64,000 nt of DNA from Pempheris klunzingeri (Eukaryota; Chordata; Actinopteri; Acropomatiformes; Pempheridae): the NCBI RefSeq assembly GCF_042242105.1, contig NW_027254956.1, positions 310,001-374,000 on the forward strand, given 5' to 3'. The notes under the pieces are model-generated. The model did not search any database and was not told where the DNA came from. It saw only the letters and a program-made list of their open reading frames with translations. The position numbers and the translations under genes were made by a program. Positions 35,519 through 49,000 of this stretch are shown here, one piece after another. Each line of letters begins with the position of its first letter. Position 1 is the stretch's first letter.

Positions 35519-37028
35519 TTAAACAATTATAGTCACACACCCTGATGATAATTTTCAAAGAAAGCTCTCAATTCTCACATATAAGGGGTTATGCAAATTC
35601 CAAGTACAGAATCCTAAACTTTAAATCCATACAAAGGAGATACTTTTCTCTAACAGGCAAGCAAACAGCACACAGGAGCCACTTAACAATATTCAGTAAT
35701 ATTGAAAATCCTCTCCTCAAAAGTACGCATTTTGTCTTAACATGATTTATTTCTTTGCTGATCGCATACATTTCACCAAATGTGAGGTTGTATGGCTTCA
35801 TGATAGAGGCATGTTTGGACACAGACATTTTTCCAGTTGTTGTTGGGTCATGTTGTTGACAATGTAGCTCATCCTTGCTTCAGGTTGCTTGTGTGTATTT
35901 CGCTTTTACTGACTCTGGTCACACAGTCAAACATCAGACTTGGTATCCTTGACTTTCTGTGCACCTGTTGTGCCGAGATCATGTTGGTGTGATGCTACCC
36001 TCCACTGAAACAGGCTGAGATGCTGCAGATCTCACAGTAGACCATGAACTGAAACTCAACGCTTGTCATTAATTTGGTAGTAGTTTTGCTTTTGTTTGAT
36101 TTAATTAATCAAGCCAATTGGTGAATAAAAAGATTTAACACTTACTAATGTCAAACTAATAACAGCGGGGGCTGTATTTAAATGTGCATTCAGCCAATCT
36201 TTTTCTGTGGTGAGGTAATCTGACAAACAGGATAATCTGCTGCTGCTGGTGTTCTTGTTCTACAGTAATCCTGTTTTAGAAAAAGATGCCAACCAGATTT
36301 ACACAATTTTATATGCCAGAATAACAGATTGAGTGAGAGACTGTGTTTTTGGTAATGTGTGTGTTATGGTCAAGGTCACAGATGATGAGCTATTCAGAAG
36401 TTCATGGTAGCAGTAACATAGACTGCATATCGGCTGCCCTTTGACAGGCTATTTTTAAGTCCAACTGTGACGTGTTGTGTGCTGAGGAGCTTGTTGTCAT
36501 AACAGAAACAAAATGCCTCCATTAACAGAGCACCAAAAACAAAGTCAATGAACTTGCCTTTAAGGCATATCTGTACTTACTACCAATTAATTAGTTCTCA
36601 CTAAGTTGAATTATTACTTTGAGTGCCACCCACTGCTGATTCAGAGGCAGGAAATATCAGTGAATATTTGATTTGTCTAAATGATTAAATAGTTTGATTA
36701 AATAAATCAATTACTTGTGTAATTAGCCAACACTGGCACTTTGAGTGCTTAGTAAAGTAACGTACAATTAAGTCAAGTAATGCTTCTTTTTTTCTCTTCA
36801 AACAGGGTCCTTTTCGTGAGCACCACTTTTCCCTCCCTCCTCCCTTTTCCTGGTTTTTCTTTTTTTTTGAACATTTTTTGTTTATTTTTATTTTTAGTTT
36901 AATTGATTTTGGTGAGAGAACAACTTCGCCATCCCTGAGCTGCAACCTGTAGTTTTGATGATCTGGGGTCAGTCTCTCCCCACTGACGGACACAAGCCTT
37001 GTGGGTTTGACAGATCACAGAAGGAAAC

Positions 37029-40000
37029 ATGAGCACAGCCAAGCCCAGTGGGATCAAAGTACCCACCAAGATAACTAAGCCAGCTGGGACAGCAGCCCCT
37101 AAAACTAACCCCAGTGCAGGTAAGAATCCTCCCATATGCAGGCTCTTCAAGTTTGAGTGGACATATGACAGTGCAGTGTCATCCTCTGTTGTTGTTTCTG
37201 TGTAATTATTGTGTACATAATGTTTCTGTGTATATAGGTTTTCCTCTGTATTATGTTTATTTAATTTTCTATTTCTTTAACTGTGTGTTTTTGTCTGTCC
37301 CCTTGAGCTGCTGTAACAGCAAACTTTCCCCACTGAGGGATCAATAAACAATATCTATCTATCTATCTATCTATCTAAAGAACCATTCAGTCACAACTGC
37401 TGTGAGAGTATAGTAAAGATTCTACTAAACAGTGATGTTGGGAACCTCTTGTTTTCTTTGTGTTGAGCTAAACATGTAACTGCTAAGAGAACAAGAAGTC
37501 GTGGAGAGAATAAACTTGCATAGTATAATCTGGATGTTAAATCACATGATATTACAATGTTTTGCACAGTATTTGTGGCATTTGTCTTCCTCACAACAGT
37601 CATTAACCGAAGGGATTTAAAAAAAAAAAAAAACAACAAAGAAAAACCTGTTCCCTCCTTATTTTTCGGCAGGAGCTAAAGTTGCTGCAGACAAATCAGC
37701 TGCAAGTGCCGGTGCAGATGGCCAGAGTTCTGGGGAGAGCTTCCAGACTGGAGAGCGAGTATGGGTGAATGGAAATAAGCCAGGCTACATACAATTTTTG
37801 GGAGAGACACAGTTTGCCCCAGGACAGTGGGCAGGGATTGTTCTTGATGAGCCAATTGGGAAGAATGACGGGTCGGTGGCAGGGGTGCGCTACTTCCAGT
37901 GTGAAGCCTTGCGAGGAATATTTACCCGCCCATCCAAGTTGTCTCGCACCGAAGGGGAGGCTAATGGTACTCAGACAGCACCACCCTCCCGCGCTGCATC
38001 ACCCACTCCTTCAGTTGGTAGCGTTGCCTCGCATACACCTGCCACCAAGTCGGCATTACCCTCAACTACCACAGCAGCAAAGAAGGCCTCATCCGCTACA
38101 CCAGCTACAGCGGCTACACCGGCTACACCATCTTCCAACCTTGCACGAACAAACAGTGAATCTGTCTCCAACCTCTCAGAGACTGGATCAGTCAAGAAGG
38201 GGGAAAGGGAACTGAAGATGGGTGACCGTGTATTGGTAAAGTGTTTTATATTATATTATATAATAGAACAAAAGTCTCCTGGGTATTTCGCAAAGTAATA
38301 GAACTCTAAAATTATACCTTTGTGTCCTAACATTAGTATTAGCATGAACAGTGCTTGTTCAGAGTCACATGGCCCTCCTCTTCTTCAACATAGTAATCTC
38401 AGAGAAATAAACATGGTCTCTATTTCATGTCACCAAACCTCCATCTCTGTCAGTTGAGGTGCTGGAACTAATGTGGTGGAGTGCAGTTACCATCTGTGTG
38501 CGGTCCTGGTGGATTTTATCTTGCTGAGCACCTTCTTTCCTCCCTACGCCAGCCACATGCTACTTTCAACGGACTCCAAAAACACTTATGTGTTTATGAA
38601 TATTAGAAGAACATAAAAGCACATGTGCTGTACAATGGTGACAAACAGCCATTACAAATGTTTTATGTATGTAGTGTGGAAATGTGTTGCAGATCAATAG
38701 CAACTATCGTACGGACATGATCTTGTACACATAAATTGCTGCAGACAGTACGCACACACCCGCAGAAGAGATCATGCGTGGTTCACTGCATGGAGCATGC
38801 TCAAACTCTTATAGATTATTCCCCATTTTCTCCCCTTCCTCAGCCAGGAAGCTGCGCAGCACGTTAAGTTAAGAAACATTCACACCACTTCCATATTTAA
38901 TATCATGTAAACCTTGCAGATCTGCATGAAAATAATTGAAAGGAAAAACATAGGTTTGTAGATGTTGACAGTTTGACCTCTTTCTGTTCAAAGATGGTAC
39001 ACGCTTGTTTCTGTTGCTTTGATGGAATTATCTCATTCAAGTGTTTATTACCAGGCAAAGCTGATTACTCTGTATGCCTCTTTTATCTGTTTAGGAGATT
39101 AAATGTTGGCTAATGCGTAGTGTTTTCTTCTCAGGTTGGTGGTACAAAGGCAGGAGTTGTACGTTTCCTTGGAGAAACAGATTTTGCCAAAGGCGAGTGG
39201 TGTGGTGTGGAATTGGATGAGCCCTTAGGAAAGAATGACGGGGCTGTGGCAGGCACAAGGTACAAATGCAACTGGATCTGTAATAAGTAAAGTTTTAATT
39301 CTTTTTAACCACATGTGTGCCACTACCTCCAATATCATGATTGTACTCAATTATCTGTCCCCAGATATTTTCAGTGCCAACCCAAGTATGGCTTATTTGC
39401 TCCAGTGCACAAAGTCACACGCATTGGCTTCCCTTCCACCACCCCAGCTAAAGCAAAAACAACAGTTCGGAAGGTAGTGGCCACACCATCAGGGCTAAAG
39501 CGAAGCCCTAGTGCTTCCTCTATCAGTACCATGAGCTCTGTGGCTTCGTCTGTCAGCGCCAAGCCCAGCCGTACAGGCCTGGTGAGATATGGACACACAC
39601 AGTTTCAACTGTGTTAAAAAATGGTACTCATCCATTTTTTTTAATGCTTACTCATCAGCCTGACCATGCTTGCATTTGGTCTCTCTCCATAGCTAACAGA
39701 GACATCGTCGCGGTATAGTCGTAAGATTTCAGGCACCACAGCCCTGCAGGAGGCGCTGAAGGAGAAGCAGCAGCATATTGAGCAGCTGATGGCTGAAAGA
39801 GACATGGAGAGAGCTGAGGTCGCCAAGGCCACTGGCCATGTTGGAGAGATGGAGCAAGAAATTAGCCTGCTCAGGGATGATCAGGAGCAGGTCAGTATAT
39901 CCAGTAGTTTAGTAATAACAATCTGCATGAACCTCCTATTCATCTTAAATTACGCTTAGAGTCTCTCTTAATTATCTTGTCATCTGTATTGATTTTTTTT

Positions 40001-43000
40001 TTGTTCAATGTCAACCTTTCTCTCAAAGATGGAGGCTAAGATGGACCAGTTACGTGCCTTGGTCGAAGCTGCAGACAAAGACAAAGTCGAGCTGTTGAAT
40101 CAGCTGGAGGAGGAGCGTAGGTAAGGATCCCCAGAGGTGGGACCAGTCAAAGACACCTTTTTAATTTAATGGGTTCAGTTTATTGAGGCAGTTTATTATT
40201 GGGCTTAACCTTGCTCTTGATCATTGCAATTAAAGTTATTAGTTACTCAGTTATGTAGACAACAACCACAACAAAAAAAAAGCTCCAGTAAGATTGTTTT
40301 TTTGTTGTTGTTTTGAACAGGAAGGTGGAGGACCTTCAGTTCCGAGTAGAGGAAGCTTGCATTACCAAAGGAGATCTGGAGGTAAATGCACCACGCAGAT
40401 CCACACTATTGCGACTAACATATTTTATTGAAGGTATGTTGGAAAAACAAAACATCAATCAGTGTAATAATATTCATATATCAGACTGCAAATTAGACAT
40501 TTCTATTTTTATTAAATAGTGAATTGACTAGTATATTTAACTCATTTGTCCTAATGATTTGAAATCAATATTTTGATATAAACTTAGAAGCAGTATGTGC
40601 TCCATTCACCCTGCATCCTGGTTCTATTTCAGGATTCCAGTTAACATTAACCTCTATCTATATCCATGACAAAGTCATTTACATTTTTTATTTACATCAG
40701 TGTCCTTGGGTGCAGGTCTAATGCAATTTAAGATTGCATGGGATTAACTGGTACATGTTACCCTTGTTACAGAGCTGCAGTTGAGTCCAGTCAATTGCAT
40801 TATCTCTAGTTTGTGTTAGCAGTAGGAACTACCCATTCTGCAGTCTCATGCATGGACAGTTTGATACTGGCTTCATCTTGCATTAAATGATGTGCTGTCA
40901 AATGCATCTAGTAGTGCAGGAAGGCTCTGGCTTTGATGACGAGGCCAGGCCATTCTCAAACCAGAAATAAATGCATACGCAGACCTGATATCCATGAGGT
41001 CACCAAGCATGTTTTTATTGTTGTTAGCATAATGAAAGCCCTGATGTAAAGAGATTGATTATATGTCTAAGAACCTCATTACCAGAATGCAATATTAATA
41101 ATGTTTGCCTACTATGGAGAAAGAAAACATTTTATTGTCGTCGTTGATTATCAAAGCTAGGGCAATTGTTAACGAAAGAACCTGCTCTCTACTTTTTCCT
41201 TCACATGATATCATGATATATTACTCATCATCTTTTTCTCAAGTGAGTCATGTTCTCATCCTAAGTTATGATAGGTAGAGTATTGGGGCCCAGTAGTATC
41301 TGTGTTCATATCTGATCAAAGGATTTGTTATTTATTTCACAGTGCTATACAGGGGACCATCTCAATTATCCTGAAGGCATCCGAACGCAAAATAGATGTT
41401 AGAATACAGGGTTAGAATACCCCTTTATCTTCTTTTTACACGTGTATACTAACAGTCTATTACTTACTCACAACTGTGGATATATTAAAAACTTGCATGC
41501 AGCTTGAAATACACCAACAAACACTTAAGAATAGGCCAAACTCAAAAATGCTTTGTTGACTTCAAGCTGTTGAAGGTGTGCTAATGTTGTGCTATAACCC
41601 TCAGTGCCTCCCTGTTCAGTGATGTGATGTTATTGCTTCTTCTTCCTTCTCGTCCTCGTCTTTCATGTTGGTCCAGTGCTCAGCATGGAACCACTGGAGA
41701 TGCTCCCTTGTCATTCCACTGCCCAGTCACAGACCTCAGTTTGTCCACGGGAACTAAAGGGGGATAACACTCTCAGCTAAAAAATTCAAATGTAATTTTT
41801 GTACCAAGTTAGTTATAGTTTATACCTACTCCACTGGCACTTTCGTGTTGCATACAGTGTCTAAGTAGACTTTTACATTCAAAGTACCCAGAAAATTTAC
41901 GCTGAACCCAAAAGAGCATTTGCTATAGTTTCATAATCACATCCTTCTTGCCCCATTCATTACCTTTTGGATGTGATATAAAAGTAAGCTAGACATGAGG
42001 GTTAATTTTGTCAGATTGTGTCCATGGAAAACCTAATGTTGTATGACCTGAAAATAGTCATTGGGCCCAGCATTTAAAATTAGTGCTATTCCCCTCAAAA
42101 TGAAACTTTGGGTAACATATAAGACGTGAAGCACAAAATTCTGCCAGGAAATGCGTCCTGAAACCCTTATTCATAGCACACAATGCCAAGAAGTCAAATG
42201 GGAATTCTTTCTGTTTCTTGAGACATGCTTCTGCGTTACTGATTGATTTCTGTTAAGTTGGTCACGAATCTTGCACATGGTGGTCTGATAAATGGTGGTT
42301 TCTTATATAATACTTAATTTATGCAGTGTGGACAATGACCTTATAACCAAAGAGAGAAAGCAGTGTGGATATCAATAATGCTACAGCCTTTATTACTTTA
42401 CTAGTATAGTAAGTAAGTCATCATGTGGATTCAGCTGAAAATACAAAAAAGCTGAAAAATGTCTTTATAGTGACTTTCTATTGTTAAATCAATATAACAA
42501 TTCTACAACACTGATATAATCTGTATGATAAAATGCACTTATGTTACACAATGTAGCATGAGGTAAAGGAGTCAGGAAACATCCATCACTGCTTTCTCTC
42601 CATGATGTGGTGAAGTCTTTTTTACTTAATTTATTTGCTGGCTTGACACACATTATCAAAAATATGTATGTACCATAACAATCAATGTGCTTTGTCCACC
42701 AGGTGTCAATTTTGCATGGTTACTTCTAAACTGCCTCCATCAACATACTCATCCTGCACATCCATAACAGATGCCCCCCACCTCTTTTGCTGCTTGTCTT
42801 GTATTTCCCACCATTCTTTCACAAAAATCCCTGTGTGCAGCAATTTATGGCACAGCCTGAATGTTCTGCATGGGGTGTCATCCCTTTTCCACTCATCCAC
42901 CAATCCTCCAAATTCTCATACACAAACACACACTTACTGTACACATACTCCATCACCACTATCTTTGTCCAAACCCCTCCATCCTCTCTCTTGTCTCCCT

Positions 43001-46000
43001 CCCTCTCTGTCTGCGTTGGGCTGGCATGTGATGGTGGCACTGGTGTGTTCTCTTCCTCTCCCCCTTGTTTACTAACAGACGCAGACCAGACTGGAGCATG
43101 CCCACATTAAGGAGCTTGAACAGAGCCTGCTCTTTGAAAAGACCAAAGCTGAGAAACTCCAAAGAGAGTTAGAAGACACTAGGGTAATGAATTCTGCTCT
43201 GCAGTGTACTGCGTTGGAAAAGAGGGCCTGGGCCAGGAATAATGGCCAAAAACTTTGCGAGGTGTTGAGCAGTAAATGACGCTTTGCTTTGTATGGGTTT
43301 ATGGTGAATGAACCTGAACCCCACAAATGTATTTCAAACCACAAAAAATTATACTGATACATATATTGATTTTATTTAAATGCACAAATTAGTCCATCCT
43401 GCCATAAGTTAGACTAATAGATGCAGCATCAAACCTTTAGGCATTAGTCACAGATTTTATTTAGAAAAGTATATATTTCTGTTCTAAATGTAAAAAAATA
43501 ACCAATTGCGTCTTTCTGCTGTCTTAAGTGACGGCTCTTTTACTTGTACTATTTTCCAAAGCGCTCCTCAACCTGAACTCACTCTTGCTTTACTGGTATC
43601 ACTGCTTAACCAGACAGACAAACTTATCCCTTGTCCCAGCTAATCATTTTCTTGGTTATCCTATGTTCTACCTCCCAGTCCTTCCCAGCATCCATTTGTC
43701 CTGCTTATTTGGTGTCCCTGCATTCTGTTAGACTAAAATCTGCTCCACCTCCCAGGCTATGCATCCTTATGTTCCCCTAGAATATTATAGACATAATGGG
43801 TAGCAGGAAAAATGCAGTTCTATAGTTTCATGAGAAAAGGATGATTATTTTGTCCAAATGTTGATTTTGATTAAATGATTCCCCTGCCTTAATCAAGCTA
43901 TTAAGTTGAACCAGTGAAAAGAAAAACACATGTGAAAACATTAAATAACAGATTTGGAACATAGCTGTTCTAACATAAATCATGAGATCAATAGTAGCAT
44001 TAATTCACTGATGAAAAGTTTTAGTGAAATAGATGGTGGGAAATGTTTTACACACTGCTATAGCTCCATACATGCTTTCAGTGTTCACATCCATTGTTTG
44101 GACCACACCCTTTATAGCCACAAGAGGTCAGTGTAACACCTTGTTTTGGGGATCAATGTTTTATGCCCTCCTCATCAAACAAGCAAATTGACCATTTTCT
44201 TTGTTAGAAAATATTGAGTTTTACTATTACCAAGCGATTTTATCTGTAATTACAGTTAATAATCATTCTTTACTGTTATTGGACAAATGAAAACGGATAT
44301 AACTACGTTTTTAACACACATTTTTGTGCACAGTGGTTCATTGCGTCAGATTGGGACACTTTTTTGAATGTAAGCATTTGTGCTTTTAAAGGTTGCTACT
44401 GTGTCGGAAAGATCCCGTATTATGGAGCTTGAGAGGGACCTTTCTCTGCGAAAAAGAGAGGTAGCTGACCTGCAGCTGCGTCTTGGAACCCAGCAGGGCA
44501 CTGAGGACTCAAACTCTACTCTTTCCCCCCTTCTGGAAGAGATAAACTCTCTGAGAGACCAGTTGGCTTCCCAAGAAGCGAATCAGCAAGAAGAGCTGGC
44601 AAGATACAAGGAGAAGGTAGAAGCTCAAGATAAGACCCACACTGAGGCAGTTGCCCAGCTTCAGGCTACATCAGTAAGGCTCTCTGGTGACAATGAGCAG
44701 TTGCAGATGCGCTTAAGCCAGGCTGAGAAGGAGAATGCTGACGTTATTGAACTGTGGCGTTCCAAGTTGGAGTCTGCCATTACCTCTCATCAGCAAGCCA
44801 TGGAGGAGCTGAAGGTGTCCTTCAGCAAAGGTGCAGGTGCGCAGGCAGAAGAACTTATAGAAACCAAAAGTGCACTAGAGAGTCTGAAGTTGGAGCACAA
44901 TTTGGCTCTAGAGGAGGCAGGAGCCAAACAAAAAGCTGAAGCTGCTGCTTGGACTCAGGAGACACAGTCACTGAAGGCACAGCTGTTGTCTTTGACTGAG
45001 GACAAGGAGCAACTGGAGGAGGCATTACGGTCCAGTGTTGAAAAAGCAGAGGAGCAGCACCTTGTGGAGATGGAGGATATTCTCGGAAAGCTTCATGCTG
45101 CGGAACTTAGGGTAAAGGAGCTCGAGGAGAAAGAAGCAATGTGGACACATCAGGCCCAAGACATGGACAGAGAAACCAAAGAGCAGATGGCAGAAATGGT
45201 GGCTCTGCGAAGCCAAGTAGCACAAAGTAACCAGGCGCTTGTGACCCTGAAGAGTCAATTAGAGATGGTTCAGAGTCGCGGAAACAACCAGGATGCCAAG
45301 GTGGGTTCTTGTTCACCTCCTCAGCGTGTCTTCTGTTAGGTCAGTAAGGCATTTTGTGACAATGATTGTCAGCCATTGTTTTGTTAGCGATTTGTTTTGA
45401 TGTGCATGTTTCTTCGCTGATTGCCTTTGTCCATTTTGGTGACGTGCTATTAGGTGAGTGAATTGAGCTCTCAATTGGAGAGCCGACAGCAGGAAGTCCT
45501 CTCTTCACAGCAGAGTCTGGCCATTGTACAGAAGGAGAAGGACAACCTGGAACAGGAGTTTGACAGCCTGGTAAGACTTATGGCTTAATTATGGGTGTGG
45601 GTACGGTATTTCTTTTGGTCACTGGTCTCTTTCATGTTCAGTGCCCTTTGATGAACAAACTATTTAATTCCATCACTGTTTCTAAACTACCTCAGTCATG
45701 TCTGTTGCATTTCTCTACTGCTTTTTCTTGTTAGTTACTTGCTGACATGTCAGATACCGATATATCGATAATGAGCTGGCATCAGTCAGTATATCTGCTT
45801 GTTCAATGTGTTATTTGGTGTTGTGACAGAACATAACTGAAATGCTGTACAAACCACAACAATCTTGAAAAACGCTCCTGTCCTGCAAATTTGTCTATTG
45901 CAGAAAAATCATGTACGAAAATGTGACGCAAAAAAGTATTTTTCCCAACAGAAGCAAAAGCTGGCTGAAAGCACACAGGAGCAGACAAAATCAGCAAAAA

Positions 46001-49000
46001 CTATGCAAGGTAAATGATAGAACCAATTGGTCCTTGTTCACTTAGTCAAATGTTTTTCCTCCCATCTTTTTTGCAAATCGAAAAATTTTACATTTTTATA
46101 TTTACAGAAACACTCGAGAAGCTCGGTAAGAAGGAAGAGCAGTGCTCATCCCTGTCCACAGAATCAGAATCTCTAAGAAGTCAACTTGCCGGTGAGAACA
46201 TTTGAATTGCATTCTTTAATGTAAAATGTTTTGTAAGAAGTTTGAATTGTTGCTATTGGAGACTTGAAACTCATCTTGTCTTTACTTAGGGCTGGAGAGG
46301 AAGCTGAAGGCCGCAGATGAAAAGCTTGAGCAGCTTTCAAAGGACAAAAGCAAACTGGAAAATGATATTTCAGAAATGATGAAGGCATCCGGTGATAGTT
46401 CAGTACAGCTGACCAAAATGAATGAAGACCTCATACAGAAAGAAAGGTACCACATTTTATTCCATGTTGTGGTCACTTTATGCTTTAGTTATCTAACCTG
46501 ACACTGAACATCATGAACGCCCCTTTTTTCTTGTCACCACTCAGGAGGCTTGAGGAGTTACAGAGTCAGCTGGCAGAGGAGAAGGAGAAGGTGGCCCACT
46601 TGAATGAACAAGTCCAGCAGGAACAGTGCCACAAAGAGCAGGAGCTGAAAAAGACCAGAGATGCACTTGAGTCTCAAATAAGTGGCCTTCAGGAGAAGAT
46701 TACTAACTTGGTTAGCATTATGAGGCAGCCAAAAAATTTGTTTGTGCTTGAGAATTGTATGTCACTTACTTCAAGACTTAAAAAATTGTTTTATAGACAT
46801 TAAAATTGTAATACTTCAGTTACCATGCTTTGGAAAATCTTGCACTTTGGCTGTTTCGAAACCAGTAAATAAATGCTTTAATGTGGTTAGTTATTTCGTT
46901 TCTCATTCCCTGTTTTCTAGGAGAAGAATGTTAAACAAGGTGAGAGCCTGGTTGAAGAGCTGAAGGCCTCCAAAGAGAAATCCCTCTCTCAGGCCTCAGA
47001 ACTCCATGTCAAGGAACTTGAGGGGCTGCAGAGTCAAATTGACAAGCTGACGCAGGAACTCACTTCCTCAAAGGACAAAACCCAGGAACTGGAGAAGTTG
47101 GTATCTGAGCTGCAGCCATACAAGGAACAGGCTCAGGTAAAAACAAACCCTCAAAGAAACACATTAATTAAGTCAAAATGTTTTGAATTTTCTGTATCAT
47201 ATTTAAATGTGTAAGATTCTTTTGTACTTCTTAAACATTAGTGATTAATGAACAGTATAAACAGCATTATCGCTCCTAATTACTGTTCTGCAAATTATTA
47301 GATAAGTTGGTCATTTCCCCCGATATTAAGGCTAATAACCTCTTGTGTCATATTCATCTTAGCTGTATATTGGATTGTGCTATGGGCTATATGCTTGCAG
47401 GGGTACACCTGACAAAATGCCTTTAATGTATTTTAAGACAATTATTTGATTATTGGGTAAGACATTGATTGTAGTAAAAATTAAACTAACATTAAGAACA
47501 ACTACTTACATATTTTACATTTAGCTATTACTTTAAGTTTCTTTCAAATTACATTACATGATTATCACTTTTGCTATGTACCCCTGTTAGCATTCTTTAT
47601 TACCTTGATATTTCATTTAAGTAGAACATTTTCACTTTCTAACAACTTGGTTTCGTGAGTATTTCTACACCATTGGAGGCATTCATTAACAGCACTGGCT
47701 TATGCTGCATACTTTTCCCATTCATCTTACAATACATATTTCAAGGCATATTAAAAGTGCTTTTGCAATGTGGATCCCATTATATTTGAATTAATTGCCA
47801 TACAAGATGCTGCAAGGTAGTCATTCACTATAATGGTCAGATTTGTTGCATCAATGCAATTAATACATTAATTTAAAGTAAGGGCTCAAGTGAAAATGTT
47901 CCACCTTTTTATATTTTTGAAAATCATTGTGGTGTAAGCTGTGGTGTGATCTTTTGCCATTTTTGAGCTTTTTTTTCCCGCAGCTTAACCTATCAGCTGC
48001 ATATTACTTATGTCCATATTTGCTTGGTTTATTTTTGGACTCATCTTACTTTTCCCTGTGTATATATATTCCCCTCCTTTTTTCTATCAACTTTATTTTC
48101 CCAGTGTCTTTCTGCTGAGCTTGACTCCTACAAGCATGATGTTGAACATTTGTCCAAAAAACTGGAAAAGCAAAGTCTAGATCTGGAAAGTATGTGTAAG
48201 GAAAGTGAGGATGTTAAAGCTGAGAAAGGTAAACTGGAGAAACGGCTTTCAGATATGCAGACCAAGCTCTCTGCCCTTGAGGTTAGCAACCAGGAGCTTT
48301 CAGTCCAGAGTGATGAACTGCTAACAACCAGAGATAAGCTTTCAAAAAATCAAGAGGAATTACTAGCCAACAACAAACGCTCAGATGAAGAAAGGATTAC
48401 ATTGAACAAAGAGTTGGTGAAGCTGAAAGATCTTCTTCAGAAAGTACAGATTGAAAACAAAAAACAGAAGCATGCTGAAAGTGAACACCAGGCCCAAATT
48501 GAAGAGCTTCAAAGACAAAATGCAGAGAAGAATGACTTGCTCCTTAAGCATCAACAGGACAGCCAGCAAATTGAGGCTAAAAAGAAGCAACTACTCGAGG
48601 ATTATGAAAATGTCTGCAAGGAGAGGAACCAGCTTGAAGACAACCTCAATGAAAGCAGGTCAAAGCTCACATGTGAGAAGGACAATCTAATTTTAGAGAG
48701 AGATACTGCTAGAAATGCCAAAAAATCTCTTGATGCTAAGAATTCTGAGTTGCAAGCAAAACTTAAATCTTTGAACTTAGAAAAAGAAGATCTTACAATG
48801 AAGAATACCCAGCTGCAGGCCCTCACAGAAACACTGACTAAAGAGAAGGAGGAGATGTCCACTGAAATCAGTGCTGCTGTGTTGGATAAAAAGAGCCTTG
48901 AGACAGTGAAGGAGGAGCTCCAGATTAAGCTCAGTGTTACAAAGAAAGACTTGGAGAGCTCCGTCCGTGAATGTGAAGAACTTAAAGCCTCAAAAATGAG

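Larger units (their letters stand above)
31461..37028 (+). promoter_or_regulatory. CLIP1 promoter, 5' UTR exons and long 5' intron
   Basis: From about 31950 to 33020 the sequence becomes CpG-containing and holds several candidate non-coding first-exon donors: CAG/GTCAGT near 32254, AAG/GTAAGT near 32874 and AAG/GTAACT near 33017. A likely acceptor TTCAAACAG near 36805 begins the 5' UTR of the first coding exon, about 220 nt before the ATG. This suggests alternative first exons. The intervening 3.7 kb shows no coding potential, only two short inverted repeats. The start sites are inferred. Confidence 0.55.

Noticed and set aside
41640-41770. Possible cryptic CLIP1 exon after GTTGGTCCAG in the long intron
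   Set aside because: An acceptor-like site exists but no convincing donor and no similarity to CLIP1 inserts.
42668-43110. 135-aa and 107-aa ORFs before the 35-aa cassette
   Set aside because: C/T-rich polypyrimidine intron sequence read as Ser/Pro/His codons; no conservation seen.
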